Source: Frankia casuarinae (GTDB lineage Bacteria; Actinomycetota; Actinomycetes; Frankiales; Frankiaceae). Taken from it: DNA of 64,000 bases. A program made the position numbers and the translations under genes. Positions 27,496 to 37,500 of this stretch are shown one piece after another. The stretch spans positions 4,154,001-4,218,000 of the forward strand of contig NC_007777.1 of the NCBI RefSeq assembly GCF_000013345.1. The letters run 5' to 3'. Under the pieces are notes generated by a model. That model saw only the letters and a list, made by a program, of their open reading frames with translations. It searched no databases and had not been told where the DNA came from. Each line of letters opens with the position of its first letter. Position 1 is the stretch's first letter.

Positions 27496-28776
27496 TCAGC
27501 GGTCGACGGTGGGGTCGAGGCCGTGCAACGGCAGCACCTGACGCCGGGTCGCCGCCACCGTCCGGTCCAACGGATCGTCGGGGTCTCCCTCTCCCGCGTC
27601 CCAGGGACGATACCGGACACTCACCCCGTCCCCGAGCGTCCGGGGCATGGCGGCGGCTCCGACGGACTTCTGCCCGGTCGCCGCCCGCACCCGTCCCGGC
27701 GCCGCGGAGCGCCAGTCCTCCGGCAGGGCGCGGCCGGCATCCAGGGGCACGTGGCCGGCGATCGCCAGCAGCTGCGTCCAGGCCCGCGGCACGACCGTGT
27801 CCAGCGCGTACCCGCCACCGCCGCAGGCCAGCCAGCGTCCGTCGCAGACCTCGTGGGCCAGCGCGTGCAGCAGGTCGTAGGAGGCCCGTTGGCCGTCCAC
27901 CGACAGCGCCAGATCGGCCAGCGGGTCGAAGGCGTGCGTGTCGCAGCCGTGCTGGGTCACCAGCACCTGCGGCCGGAAGGACCGCAGGAGCACCGGCACC
28001 ACCCCGGAGAAGGCGCGCAGCCAGCCGGCATCGCCGGTGGCGGGGGGCAACGCCACGTTCACCGCGGTGCCCTCCGCGGCGGGAGCACCCACCTCGGTCG
28101 GGAATCCGGTGCCCGGGAAGAGGGTACTCCCCGTCTGGTGTAGGGAGATGGTGAGCACCCGCGGATCGTCGTAGAACGCCGTCTGCACGCCGTCGCCGTG
28201 ATGCACGTCCACGTCGACGTACGCCACTCTGGCGGCTCCGGCGGAGAGCAACCAGGCGATCGCGATCGCCGGGTCGTTGTAGATGCAGAATCCGCTCGCC
28301 ATTCCCGGCATCGCGTGATGCAGCCCGCCGGCGATCGACACGGCGTGCCGCGGCGGCCCGCTCCACACCGCCCGTGCCGCCTCGATCGTGCCACCGGTGA
28401 TGAGTGCGGCGGCCTCGTGCATCCGTTCGAAGATGGGGTTGTCGGCCGTGCCCAGGCCGAACAGGGCCGCGAACCTGGCCTGCGCCGGGTCGGGCGCGGC
28501 GCGGACCGCGCTCAGGTAGACCGGATCGTGGATCAGGCCGATGAGGTCGTCGGAGGCGAGGGTCGGCCTGGAGATCCGGATGCCCGGCGCGTCGAGAACA
28601 CCGAGACTCATGGCGAGGTCCATGGTGAGCTCGAGCCGCACGGGATGCAGCGGATGCGTCGGCCCGAAGTCGTAGCCGGCCATGACCGGATCCCAGGCCA
28701 CGACCGTCGGCTCGACCTGCGGCTCGACCTGCGGACGGCCGTCGGTCCGCCGCTCGGAATCGCCCGGGACACCCAT
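27496..28776 (-). CDS. acuC: AcuC-type protein/amine deacetylase (class I HDAC fold)
   Basis: Zinc-dependent deacetylase of the AcuC branch, which in Bacillus removes acetyl groups from acetyl-CoA synthetase. Catalytic landmarks are all present: GGLHHAMPGMASGFC with the His pair and N-D in YNDPAIAI, the zinc ligands in VDVDVHHGDGVQ, the distal Asp in VTQHGCDTHAFDPLADL, and LACGGGGYA with the active-site glycine/tyrosine loop. Length 426 residues, including a C-terminal extension of about 60 residues. First gene of the acuC-patA-phosphatase unit, 108 bp from the divergent acetoacetyl-CoA synthetase. The start at 28776 is an ATG. Confidence 0.92.
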   Translation of the reverse strand: MGVPGDSERRTDGRPQVEPQVEPTVVAWDPVMAGYDFGPTHPLHPVRLELTMDLAMSLGVLDAPGIRISRPTLASDDLIGLIHDPVYLSAVRAAPDPAQARFAALFGLGTADNPIFERMHEAAALITGGTIEAARAVWSGPPRHAVSIAGGLHHAMPGMASGFCIYNDPAIAIAWLLSAGAARVAYVDVDVHHGDGVQTAFYDDPRVLTISLHQTGSTLFPGTGFPTEVGAPAAEGTAVNVALPPATGDAGWLRAFSGVVPVLLRSFRPQVLVTQHGCDTHAFDPLADLALSVDGQRASYDLLHALAHEVCDGRWLACGGGGYALDTVVPRAWTQLLAIAGHVPLDAGRALPEDWRSAAPGRVRAATGQKSVGAAAMPRTLGDGVSVRYRPWDAGEGDPDDPLDRTVAATRRQVLPLHGLDPTVDR

Positions 28777-28884
28777 CTGTCGACCGTAGCCCGATCACGC
28801 TCCCAGAGATAGCGGTGGTGTCGATGACGAGGATCCGGGGCCATCGGTGAGGCACGTAGATCTGCCCGGAATGGCCTAGGGTCA

Positions 28885-31020
28885 GTGCCCGTGGCAGCAG
28901 ACCGAGTGACACCGGACCATGCGGCGATGGAAGACGGGCGGCAGCCGGCCGGCCGTGATGGTGGGTCGGTGGCTGCCGGCACGCCACTGTGGGAACCGCC
29001 TCCCCGTCGGATCAGCCAGGCCGCGGTGACCAACTACCGCGCCTGGCTCGCCGCCGAGCGGGGGGTTGAGCTCGCCGACGACACGCGCCTGTGGGAGTGG
29101 TCTGTCACCGACCTGGACACGTTCTGGGAGTCGATCTGGGATTTCTGCGCGGTCGAGGGGGACCGCGGCACCGGTCCGGCGCTCGCCGACGCGGCGATGC
29201 CCGGCGCGGTCTGGTTTCCCGGTGCCCGGGTGAACTACGCGGAGAACGCGCTCACCCGGCGCGGGCCGGCCCCGGCCGTCATCGCCGTGCGCGAGGACGG
29301 TGCCACGGCCGTGGTGTCCTGGGACGAGCTGCGCCGGCAGGTGGCGAAGGCGGCGGCGGGACTGCGGAGCCTGGGTGTCGCCGAGGGTGACCGGGTCTGC
29401 GCCGTGCTGCCGAACACCGTCTACGCGATGGTGGGGATGCTGGCCACCGCCAGCATCGGCGCGGTGTGGTCGTCGTGCTCGCCGGAGCTCGGCCCGACGG
29501 CCCTGCGCGCGCGGTTCGGCCAGATCGACCCGAAGGTCCTGATCGGCGTTGACGGCTACAGCTACGGCGGGAAGAGCTACGACGCCCTCGACACCCTCGC
29601 CGCGCTCGCGGGCGACCTGCCGGGACTCGGGGCAAGCGTGATCGTGCCGTACCTGTGGCCGGACGCGCTCTCCCGGGCCCGGGCCGCGGGGCTGCCGGGG
29701 CTGCTCACCTGGGACGAGCTGATGGCTTCGGAGACCTCCGAGCCCGAGTTCACCCGGGTCGCCTTCGACGCGCCGCTGTGGATCCTCTACTCGTCCGGCA
29801 CGACCGGCCCCCCCAAGGCGATCGTGCACGGCCACGGCGGTATCCTGCTGGAGCATCTGAAGTCGCTGGCGTTGCACCTCGATCTCGGTCCGGACGACCG
29901 GTTCTGCTGGTTCACCACGACCGGCTGGATGATGTGGAACTATCTGGTCTCCGGTCTGCTCGTCGGCGCGACCGTCGTGCTCTACGACGGAGCGCCCGGC
30001 TATCCGGCGCTCGGCACCCTGTTCGGTCTGGCGGAGGCCCTGGAGCTCACGTGCCTGGGCACGTCCGTGGGCTACCTGCAGGCCTGCGAGGACGCCGGGC
30101 TGGTCCCGCGCGAGTTCGCCGATCTGTCCAGGCTGCGCACCGTCGGATCGACCGGATCGCCACTGTCCGCAGCCGGCTATGCCTGGGTGTACGAAGCGGT
30201 GAGCCCGACCGTGATGCTGTCGTCGATCAGCGGTGGCACCGACGTCTGCACGGCGCTGGTGGCGGGCCTGCCGACGATGCCGGTGCGGGCCGGGGAGATC
30301 GGATCACGCGCGCTGGGCTGCGCGGTGCGCGTCTTCGACGAGGCCGGCGAGGAGGTCGTCGACGAGGTCGGTGAGCTTGTCGTGACCGCGCCGATGCCGT
30401 CCATGCCGCTGTGCTTCTGGGCTGACCCGGACGGCGGCCGGCTGCGGGAGAGCTACTTCTCCGTCTACCCCGGCGTCTGGCGCCACGGGGACTGGGCGAG
30501 GATCACACCTACCGGTGCCGTCGTCATCCAGGGACGTTCGGACGCGACGTTGAACCGCGGCGGCGTCCGGATCGGTACCAGCGAGCTCTACAGCGTGGTC
30601 GAGCGGGTCCCCGGGATCGCCGACAGCCTCGCGGTCGACACCGCGGACGAGCGCGGGCACGGCGAGCTGCTCCTTTTCGTCGTCCTCACCGAGCCCGGCC
30701 TGACCGAGGCGGTGGCCGCTCGGCTGCGCGAGGTTCTGCGCGCCGAACTCAGCCCACGCCACGTTCCCGACCGGATCATCGAGATCACCGAGGTCCCTCG
30801 GACCCACACCGGCAAGAAGCTCGAGGTACCGGTGAAGCGCCTGCTCGCCGGGACCGCCCTGGACGAGGCCGTGAGCCTCGACTCGGTCGCCAACCCCGAT
30901 GCCCTGCTGCCCTTCGCCGCCGCCTCGGCCCGGTCGCGGCGGTCGGCGTCGGAGCCGATGACGGGAAGCGCACTGGAACCCGGCACCGGATCCGACGGAG
31001 AAGCCGAACCCGGAGCTTGA
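28885..31020 (+). CDS. aacS: Acetoacetyl-CoA synthetase
   Basis: AMP-forming ligase converting acetoacetate, ATP and CoA to acetoacetyl-CoA. Motifs: ATP loop YSSGTTGPPKA, WMMWNYLVSGLLVGA and GTSVGYLQACEDAGL typical of the AacS group, GDWARITPTGAV, and the C-terminal PRTHTGKK with the catalytic Lys (K644 counted from the GTG at 28885). That Lys is the usual target of reversible acetylation, fitting the divergent acuC-patA genes. Starts at GTG 28885, GTG 28891 or ATG 28927 are all possible; none has a strong ribosome site. 711 residues, with a 45-residue acidic Ser/Gly tail. A strong terminator follows directly. Confidence 0.9.
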   Translation: MPVAADRVTPDHAAMEDGRQPAGRDGGSVAAGTPLWEPPPRRISQAAVTNYRAWLAAERGVELADDTRLWEWSVTDLDTFWESIWDFCAVEGDRGTGPALADAAMPGAVWFPGARVNYAENALTRRGPAPAVIAVREDGATAVVSWDELRRQVAKAAAGLRSLGVAEGDRVCAVLPNTVYAMVGMLATASIGAVWSSCSPELGPTALRARFGQIDPKVLIGVDGYSYGGKSYDALDTLAALAGDLPGLGASVIVPYLWPDALSRARAAGLPGLLTWDELMASETSEPEFTRVAFDAPLWILYSSGTTGPPKAIVHGHGGILLEHLKSLALHLDLGPDDRFCWFTTTGWMMWNYLVSGLLVGATVVLYDGAPGYPALGTLFGLAEALELTCLGTSVGYLQACEDAGLVPREFADLSRLRTVGSTGSPLSAAGYAWVYEAVSPTVMLSSISGGTDVCTALVAGLPTMPVRAGEIGSRALGCAVRVFDEAGEEVVDEVGELVVTAPMPSMPLCFWADPDGGRLRESYFSVYPGVWRHGDWARITPTGAVVIQGRSDATLNRGGVRIGTSELYSVVERVPGIADSLAVDTADERGHGELLLFVVLTEPGLTEAVAARLREVLRAELSPRHVPDRIIEITEVPRTHTGKKLEVPVKRLLAGTALDEAVSLDSVANPDALLPFAAASARSRRSASEPMTGSALEPGTGSDGEAEPGA

Positions 31021-31026
31021 TACAGC

Positions 31027-31067
31027 AAAGTCGGATCTTCACCCGGCAAAAACGAAGATCCGACTTT
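31027..31067 (+). terminator. Terminator after acetoacetyl-CoA synthetase gene
   Basis: 14-bp perfect stem (AAAGTCGGATCTTC with its complement) and 13-nt A-rich loop, ending in TTTCAT. It starts 6 bp after the stop codon. Confidence 0.88.
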
Positions 31068-31209
31068 CATCGATCCCGCGATCATGACGTGACCGCCATG
31101 ATCGCGGTACTCCTGTCTTCCACCCGTGCCGCACCGTGCACCCGTACCGCACCGTGCACCCGTGGACGTGCCCCCGCGGACTCGACCGCAGGTGCGCTCG
31201 CCCGATCGA

Positions 31210-32478
31210 TCAGTCGAGGAACTCGCGCAGCCGACCGGCGACGGCGGGCTTGCGCAACTCCCGAAGCGTGTCCCGCTCGATCTGACGGATGCGCTCACGG
31301 GTCAGGCCGAGCCGGTTGCCCACCTCGGCGAGGGTGTGCTGCTTGCCGTCGGCGAGACCGAAGCGCAGCCGCATCACCTCGCGCTCCCGCGGGCTCAGGC
31401 CACCGAGGACGTTCTCGATCTCGTCCTGCATGGCGCCGTAGGAGGCGGCGTCCGCCGGGGAGGTCGCGTCGGAGTCCTCGATGAAGTCACCGAGCACGGA
31501 GTCACCATCGTCACCGACCGAGGTCTCCAGGCTGACGGTGTCCTGCGCATACCGGCGCAGCTCCACCACCTGCTCGATCGGCATGTCCAGCTCGAGGGCG
31601 AGCTCCTCGTCGGTCGGCTCACGGCCGAGCGTGGAGACAAGCTGGCGCTGCAACCGGGTGATCTTGTTAATCTGCTCGACCACGTGGACCGGGATGCGGA
31701 TCGTCCGCGCCTGATCGGCGAGCGCCCGGCCGATGGCCTGGCGGATCCACCAGGTCGCATAGGTCGAGAACTTGTAGCCCTTGGCGTAGTCGAACTTCTC
31801 CACCGCGCGGATAAGACCGAGGTTGCCCTCCTGGACCAGATCCAGCAGGGTCATCCCGCGACCGCTGTACTTCTTGGCGACGGAGACCACCAGCCGCAGG
31901 TTCGCCGAGACGAGCTGCTGCTTGGCGGCATGGCCGTCCTTGACCAGCAGACCGAGATCACGACGAAGGTCGGCGGGCAGGTCGGGGACGCTCTCGAGCT
32001 TGTACTCAGCGAACAGGCCCGCCTCGACCCGCTTGGAGAGTTCGACCTCCTGGGCGGCGTTGAGCAGCGGCACCTTGCCGATCTCGCGCAGGTACATGCG
32101 CACGAGGTCGGCGGTACCCGCGTGTTCGGCGGTGGACCGGCTGGCGGCGGTGGCGTCGTCGCTCGCTTCCTCCTCGTCGAGGAGTTCGATGCCAACGGCG
32201 TTGAGGCGCGCGATGAGAGCGGGCAACAGTTCAATACCGATGTCCGCGGACTCGAGCACATCACGCAACTCGGAGCGGCTGATCTCGCCGGCCTCGCGAC
32301 CACGGGCGATGACCTCGGCCACCGCGCTCACATCGAGCTCGTCGGTATCGTCGGGAACAGCGGCCAGCGAACGGCTGGGAGCGGTGCGGACAGGAGGAGC
32401 GGCCCGACGAGCACGCCGCGGGCTACGCGGGCGGTTGTCGTCGGTGCGCTCGGCAAGTTCCAGAGCAGGCAGCGTCAT
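31210..32478 (-). CDS. RNA polymerase primary-type sigma factor (SigA/HrdB-like)
   Basis: 422-residue sigma-70 protein. The N-terminal 80 residues resemble region 1.1 ([21 protein letters not shown]), then region 1.2 ([16 protein letters not shown]), region 2 ([44 protein letters not shown], contacts the -10 box), region 3 and region 4 ([38 protein letters not shown], contacts the -35 box). The region 2.4 and 4.2 residues match group 1 or 2 factors. It is shorter than the long SigA of mycobacteria, so it may be either the housekeeping factor or an HrdA/D-type relative. The ATG at 32478 has no clear ribosome site. Monocistronic. Confidence 0.9.
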   Translation of the reverse strand: MTLPALELAERTDDNRPRSPRRARRAAPPVRTAPSRSLAAVPDDTDELDVSAVAEVIARGREAGEISRSELRDVLESADIGIELLPALIARLNAVGIELLDEEEASDDATAASRSTAEHAGTADLVRMYLREIGKVPLLNAAQEVELSKRVEAGLFAEYKLESVPDLPADLRRDLGLLVKDGHAAKQQLVSANLRLVVSVAKKYSGRGMTLLDLVQEGNLGLIRAVEKFDYAKGYKFSTYATWWIRQAIGRALADQARTIRIPVHVVEQINKITRLQRQLVSTLGREPTDEELALELDMPIEQVVELRRYAQDTVSLETSVGDDGDSVLGDFIEDSDATSPADAASYGAMQDEIENVLGGLSPREREVMRLRFGLADGKQHTLAEVGNRLGLTRERIRQIERDTLRELRKPAVAGRLREFLD

Positions 32479-33053
32479 CAGTGGCAAATCCGATGGTCGG
32501 TGCGGGTGGGTCGTCTCGTTCTGTGCACGTGGGAGGTAACGAACGAAGACGCGGAACCATTCCCCGTGCAGGCACACCCGGACATCAGCGATCGCCGGGC
32601 CTACCAAGCAGTGTAGACCCTAGCCCTCGAGACGCTGCACTCGCTGCCGCGAAGACTACCTGGCAGATTCCACCCTGTGGCGCGAACCGCGAACTCTCCT
32701 GAGCTTCTCTGGTGGCCGAGCAGCCTGCGGATCAGGCCAACGGCAACTTTAAGTAACAGATCCACTACTCACCGTAGAAGTTTTTTGCGTTCCACCATCC
32801 GTGCCATATTTTCTGACGATCACCAGTCGGTGCTAACCCGTAACGGTAGTCGGCAAGCCGACACCCGCGACCCGGCCCGGACCCGGGCTCTCCACCGGGA
32901 CGGAAGGACCGGCGGGCCGACGCGGGCGCCGCCGCCGACGCCACCCCGACGCCACCCCGACGCCGAGGCGCTCGAGAACGGCGATTCCGTTAGGCGGGCC
33001 ACACCCGACGGACCCTGCCTCTGTGCACAGCGTGTAACCGCTACTCTCACACG
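32479..33053. other. Divergent intergenic region, sigma factor / glycoside hydrolase
   Basis: About 575 bp with a notably A+T-richer block at 32740-32830 (CTTTAAGTAACAG, AGAAGTTTTTTGCG, CCATATTTTCTG) that is the likely sigma gene promoter region. No supported gene; Pro/Arg-rich frames on both strands look like noise. Confidence 0.5.
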
Positions 33054-34391
33054 ATGTCCGTCCCCAGCCTTCCCGCAGACCTGGCGGCACTACGGGAAAC
33101 CGCGATCGACGTGCTACGAGACAACGACCTCGGCGACATCACCCGGCCCTCCCCGACGCTCTACCCGCACCAGTGGCTCTGGGACAGCTGCTTCATCGCG
33201 ATCGGACTGCGCCGTCTCGACCCGGGACGGGCCGCCAAGGAGGTCCTCTCGCTGCTGCGAGGCCAGTGGCCGAACGGCATGATCCCCCACGTGATCTTCG
33301 CGGAGACCTCGGACTTCTACCACGCCGGTCCGCAGCGCTGGCGCTGCGACCAGGTGACCACGACCGCCGGCGGAGTGCAGAGCACGGGGGTCACCCAGCC
33401 GCCGATGATCGCCGAAGCCGCCGTCCGGATCGCAGCCATGATGACGCCATCCGCCCGCGACGCCTTCTACCGCGCGTTGTTCCCCGGCCTGCTGCGCTTC
33501 CACACGTGGCTCTACCTCGAACGCGACCCCGACGACGACGGTCTCGTCACCCTGGTCCACTCCTGGGAGTCGGGGATGGACAACACGCCGGCCTGGATGG
33601 AGATCACCAGGCCGGCGGCTCCGCTGGGAGTGCGGGCACTGCGCCGGATCAACGGCGGCGACGCCCTGGACGCGCTGCGGCGCGATTCCAAGGAGGTTCC
33701 CCCCGACGAGCGGCTCACCTCGGGAGACCTGTTCACGCTCTACCGGATCGTGCGTGAGCTGCGGCGGGCGCACTACAACTTCCGCGAGATCCGTCGGAGC
33801 ATCGTCCCCCTCGTCCAGGACGTCGCCTTCAACGCGATCCTCATCCGGGCCAACGAGCACCTCACCGCCATCGCCGCCGAGATCGGCCAGACCATCCCCG
33901 CCTGGCTGTGGCGGTCCATGCACAGGACGCGCGAGGCGATCGAGCGGCTCCACGCCGACGGCACCTACTACAGCCGCGACTTCCGGACGGGAACGCTGCT
34001 GCGCCACGAGACGATCTCGGGGTTCCTGCCGCTCTATGCCGGGGTCGTGCCCGAGGACCGGGTCGACGAGATGGTCAAGACGCTCACCTCACCGCGCTAC
34101 TGGTCCCGGTTCGGCATCGCGAGCGTGCCGCTCGACGACCCGGGCTTCCTTCCCCGGTGTTACTGGCAGGGTCCCGTCTGGGTCAACATGAACTGGCTGA
34201 TTGCCGACGGGCTGGAGCGTTACGGTCGGCTCGACGCCGCGGAGAACCTGCGCCAGAACACGATCGACATGATCGCATCGTCCGGGGCGATGTTCGAGTA
34301 CTACTCACCCCTCGACGGTTCCGGCGCGGGCAGCAACCGGTTCTCCTGGACCGCGGCGCTCCTGGTCGACCTCCTCGCCGCCGAGCACTGA
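33054..34391 (+). CDS. (alpha/alpha)6-barrel glycoside hydrolase, MGH1/GH63-like
   Basis: 445 residues. PHQWLWDSCFIAIGL near the start, QPPMIAEAAV, HSWESGMDNTPAW in the middle and YWQGPVWVNMNWLIADGL with YEYYSPLDGSGAGSNRFSWTAALLVDL at the end fit the six-hairpin glycosidase fold shared by mannosylglycerate hydrolase, glycogen-debranching and GH63 enzymes. The Asp in WDSC and the Glu in WESGMD are candidate catalytic or substrate residues. No signal peptide, so it acts in the cytoplasm. Exact substrate (mannosylglycerate, glucosylglycerate, trehalose-like) is not decidable. Convergent with nrdJ. Confidence 0.78.
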   Translation: MSVPSLPADLAALRETAIDVLRDNDLGDITRPSPTLYPHQWLWDSCFIAIGLRRLDPGRAAKEVLSLLRGQWPNGMIPHVIFAETSDFYHAGPQRWRCDQVTTTAGGVQSTGVTQPPMIAEAAVRIAAMMTPSARDAFYRALFPGLLRFHTWLYLERDPDDDGLVTLVHSWESGMDNTPAWMEITRPAAPLGVRALRRINGGDALDALRRDSKEVPPDERLTSGDLFTLYRIVRELRRAHYNFREIRRSIVPLVQDVAFNAILIRANEHLTAIAAEIGQTIPAWLWRSMHRTREAIERLHADGTYYSRDFRTGTLLRHETISGFLPLYAGVVPEDRVDEMVKTLTSPRYWSRFGIASVPLDDPGFLPRCYWQGPVWVNMNWLIADGLERYGRLDAAENLRQNTIDMIASSGAMFEYYSPLDGSGAGSNRFSWTAALLVDLLAAEH

Positions 34392-34457
34392 GCCACACCG
34401 CCGAGCACTGTCTCGGAGCAGGGACCCGATGCGGAGCAGGCACCCGATGCGGACCGC

Positions 34458-34479
34458 GTGCCCGATGCGCATCGGGCAC
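34458..34479. terminator. 22-bp perfect palindrome between convergent genes
   Basis: GTGCCCGATGC and its exact complement, no loop. It sits in the 113-bp gap between the glycoside hydrolase and nrdJ and probably ends transcription in both directions. Related partial copies (GCACCCGATGCGGA) precede it. Confidence 0.65.
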
Positions 34480-34504
34480 CCGGTCGGACCGGCCGCCGCG
34501 ACGC

Positions 34505-37500
34505 CTAGCTGCAGCCGCTGGTCGAACCGCACTGCTCACAGACGTAGCAGCTACCAGCTGGCCGCATGGTCACCCCGCAGGTGAAGCAGAGCGGAGCATC
34601 GACCACGGTCTGCGCGACGAGCGACTCGCCGGGCGGTGCCAGCCGCAACTCCCGTGCCACGTACGCCGGGCCGTTCCCTACCGCCGGACCGGGCGGGACG
34701 CCCGGGTCACCCCGATCGGCGACGGAAGCCGAGGATCCGGTCACCGCGGCCCCCTGGGATCCGGCCGGGCCGTCGATCCCGGCGGGCTGCGCCGATCGCG
34801 CGGCCTCCACCGCCGGCGCTGGACCGTACTGACCCGCGACCCGACGGGCCCGGTCGGCCGCGGTCGAGATGCCGAGTTCGGCCCGCTGATCGGCGTCGAG
34901 ATAGTCGAGCGCGAGGCGACGGAACAGATAATCCATGATTGACTGGGCGATCCGCACGTCCGGGTCGTCGGTCATCCCAGCCGGCTCGAACCGCATGTTG
35001 ATGAACTTGCTGACGTACGCCTCCAGCGGCACGCCGTACTGCAGGCCGATCGAGATGGCGATCGCGAACGCGTCCATCACGCCCGCCAGGGTGGACCCCT
35101 GCTTCGACATCTTGATGAAGACCTCACCGAGACCGTCGTCCGGGTAGGAACCGGCGGTCAGATAACCCTCGGCCCCGCCGACGGAGAAGGACACCGTCCG
35201 CGACGGGCGGGTCTTCGGCAGCCGGCGGCGCACCGGTCGGTACTCGACCTCCACCGGGGCGGGTCCGACGGAGCCGGCGGTCCCGACCGCGTCTCCCGTG
35301 CCGACCCCGACTCCCGTGCCGGTCCGGGTGGCGGCCAGCTCGGCGGCCTGCTTCGCCCCCTTGACGTCGGTCAGCGGCTGGCCGACCTTGCAGTTGTCCC
35401 GGTAGATGGCGAGGGCCTTCAGGCCCAGCCGCCACCCCTCCAGGTAGATCTGCTCGACCTCGGCGACCGTGGCGGTCGACGGCATGTTCACCGTCTTCGA
35501 GATCGCGCCGGAGAGGAACGGCTGTACCGCGGCCATCATGCGGACATGGCCCATCGGGGAGATCGCGCGCTCCCCGATGGCGCAGTCGAACACCTCGTAG
35601 TGCTCCGGACGCAGGCCGGGAGCGTCGATGACGTGCCCGTACTCGGCGATGTACTCGACGATCGCCTCGATGGTCTCCTCGGGGTAGCCGAGCGCCTGCA
35701 GGGCCGCCGGGACCGTCTGGTTCACGATCCTCATGCTGGCGCCGCCGACCAGCTTCTTCATCTTCACCAGGGCGAGGTCCGGCTCGATGCCGGTGGTGTC
35801 GCAGTCCATCGCCAGACCGATCGTGCCCGTCGGGGCGAGCAGGCTGGCCTGCGCGTTGCGCCATCCGTGCTTCTCGCCGACGGTCTGCGCCCGGGCCCAT
35901 TCCCGGGACGCGACGGCGAGGATCCGGGAGTCCTCGGCGTGCACGCTGCGCACCGCGTCGTTCGCGGCGGCATGCTTGCGCATCACCCGCCGGTGCGCGT
36001 CCGCGTTGCGGGCGAAGCCGTCGTAGGCGCCGACGATCCCGGCGAGTTCGGCGGAGCGCCGGTAGGCGGTGGCCGTCATCAGCGAGGTGATCGATGCGGC
36101 CAGCGCCCGGCCGCCGTCCGAGTCGTAGGCCCGGGCGCTGGCCATCAGCAGGGCACCGAGGTTGGCGTAGCCGATGCCGAGCTGCCGGTAGGCCCGGCTG
36201 ACCCTGGTGATCTCCGGCGTCGGGAAGTCGGCGAAGCAGATCGAGATGTCCATCGCGGTAATGATCAACTCGACCGCCGCGACGAACGCCTCGGCGTCGA
36301 AGCTGCGGTCCGGGCGCAGGAACTTCAGCAGGTTCAGCGAGGCCAGGTTGCAGCTGGAGTTGTCCAGGTGCACGTACTCGCTGCACGGGTTGGAGGCGCT
36401 GATCCGGCCGCTCTCGGGGCAGGTGTGCCAGTCGTTGATCGTTCCGTCGTACTGGATGCCGGGATCGGCGCAGGCCCACGCGGCCTCGGCGATCGTGTGG
36501 AACAGCCCGCGGGCGTCCACCGTCTCCAGGACACGGCCGTCGAGGCGGGCCCGCAGGTCGAAGCCGCCGCCGTCGACGACCGCCCGCATGAACTCGTCGG
36601 TCACCCGGACGGAGTTGTTGGCGTTCTGGTATTGCACGGAGGCGATGTCGCGCCCGCCGAGGTCCATGTCGAAGCCGGCGTCCCGCAACGCCCGGATCTT
36701 GTCTTCTTCCCGGGCCTTCGTCTCCACGAACTCGACGATGTCGGGATGATCGACGTCGAGCACGACCATCTTCGCCGCCCGCCGGGTCGCGCCACCGGAC
36801 TTGATCGTACCCGCCGAGGCGTCGGCGCCGCGCATGAAGCTCACCGGCCCGGAGGCGGTGCCCCCGGAGGACAGCAGCTCCTTCGAGGACCGGATGCGGG
36901 ACAGGTTGAGCCCGGCCCCGGAACCCCCCTTGAAGATCAGCCCCTCTTCCCGGTACCAGTTCAGGATCGACTCCATGGTGTCGTCCACGGAGAGGATGAA
37001 GCAGTTGTGCACACGGAGGCCGGCGGAGAGGTACTCGCCGCTGTCGGTCTGGATGTCGTAGACCGGCATCGGCCCGCGCGGCTCAATGCGCTCGATCTGC
37101 AACCGCTTCACCGGCTTCGCGGCCTGGCCGGGCTGATCGAACGACGCCTCCAGCTTCGCGGCCTTCACCGGATCGAGGAAGCCGATCTCGTCCGCGAACG
37201 TCCGCCGGTCACCGGCGTTCTGAATGCCCAGGCTCCAGAGGTCGTGGCGGTCGGGTCGCGGATCCGCCTCGCGGCGTACCCGCGCGAAGATGCCGAACCG
37301 GGCGAGCAAACCCTGCACCCCGCGAATGAGGCCCTCGCTGATCATGTCCAGCCCGATCAGCGTCGAGCGCTCCCGGCGGGACACGTAGCCATCGGCCTGG
37401 AACAGGCTGCGCAGATAAGCCGCGACAACGGGTAGCGGAGCATCATACAGCCGGGTCGGCACAGTCATCGCCTCGATGGTCAGCGAGGCGTTCGTACCGG

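Noticed and set aside
24905-27541. 878-codon open frame opposite patA
   Set aside because: Shadow frame without domain signals; patA on the other strand is unambiguous.
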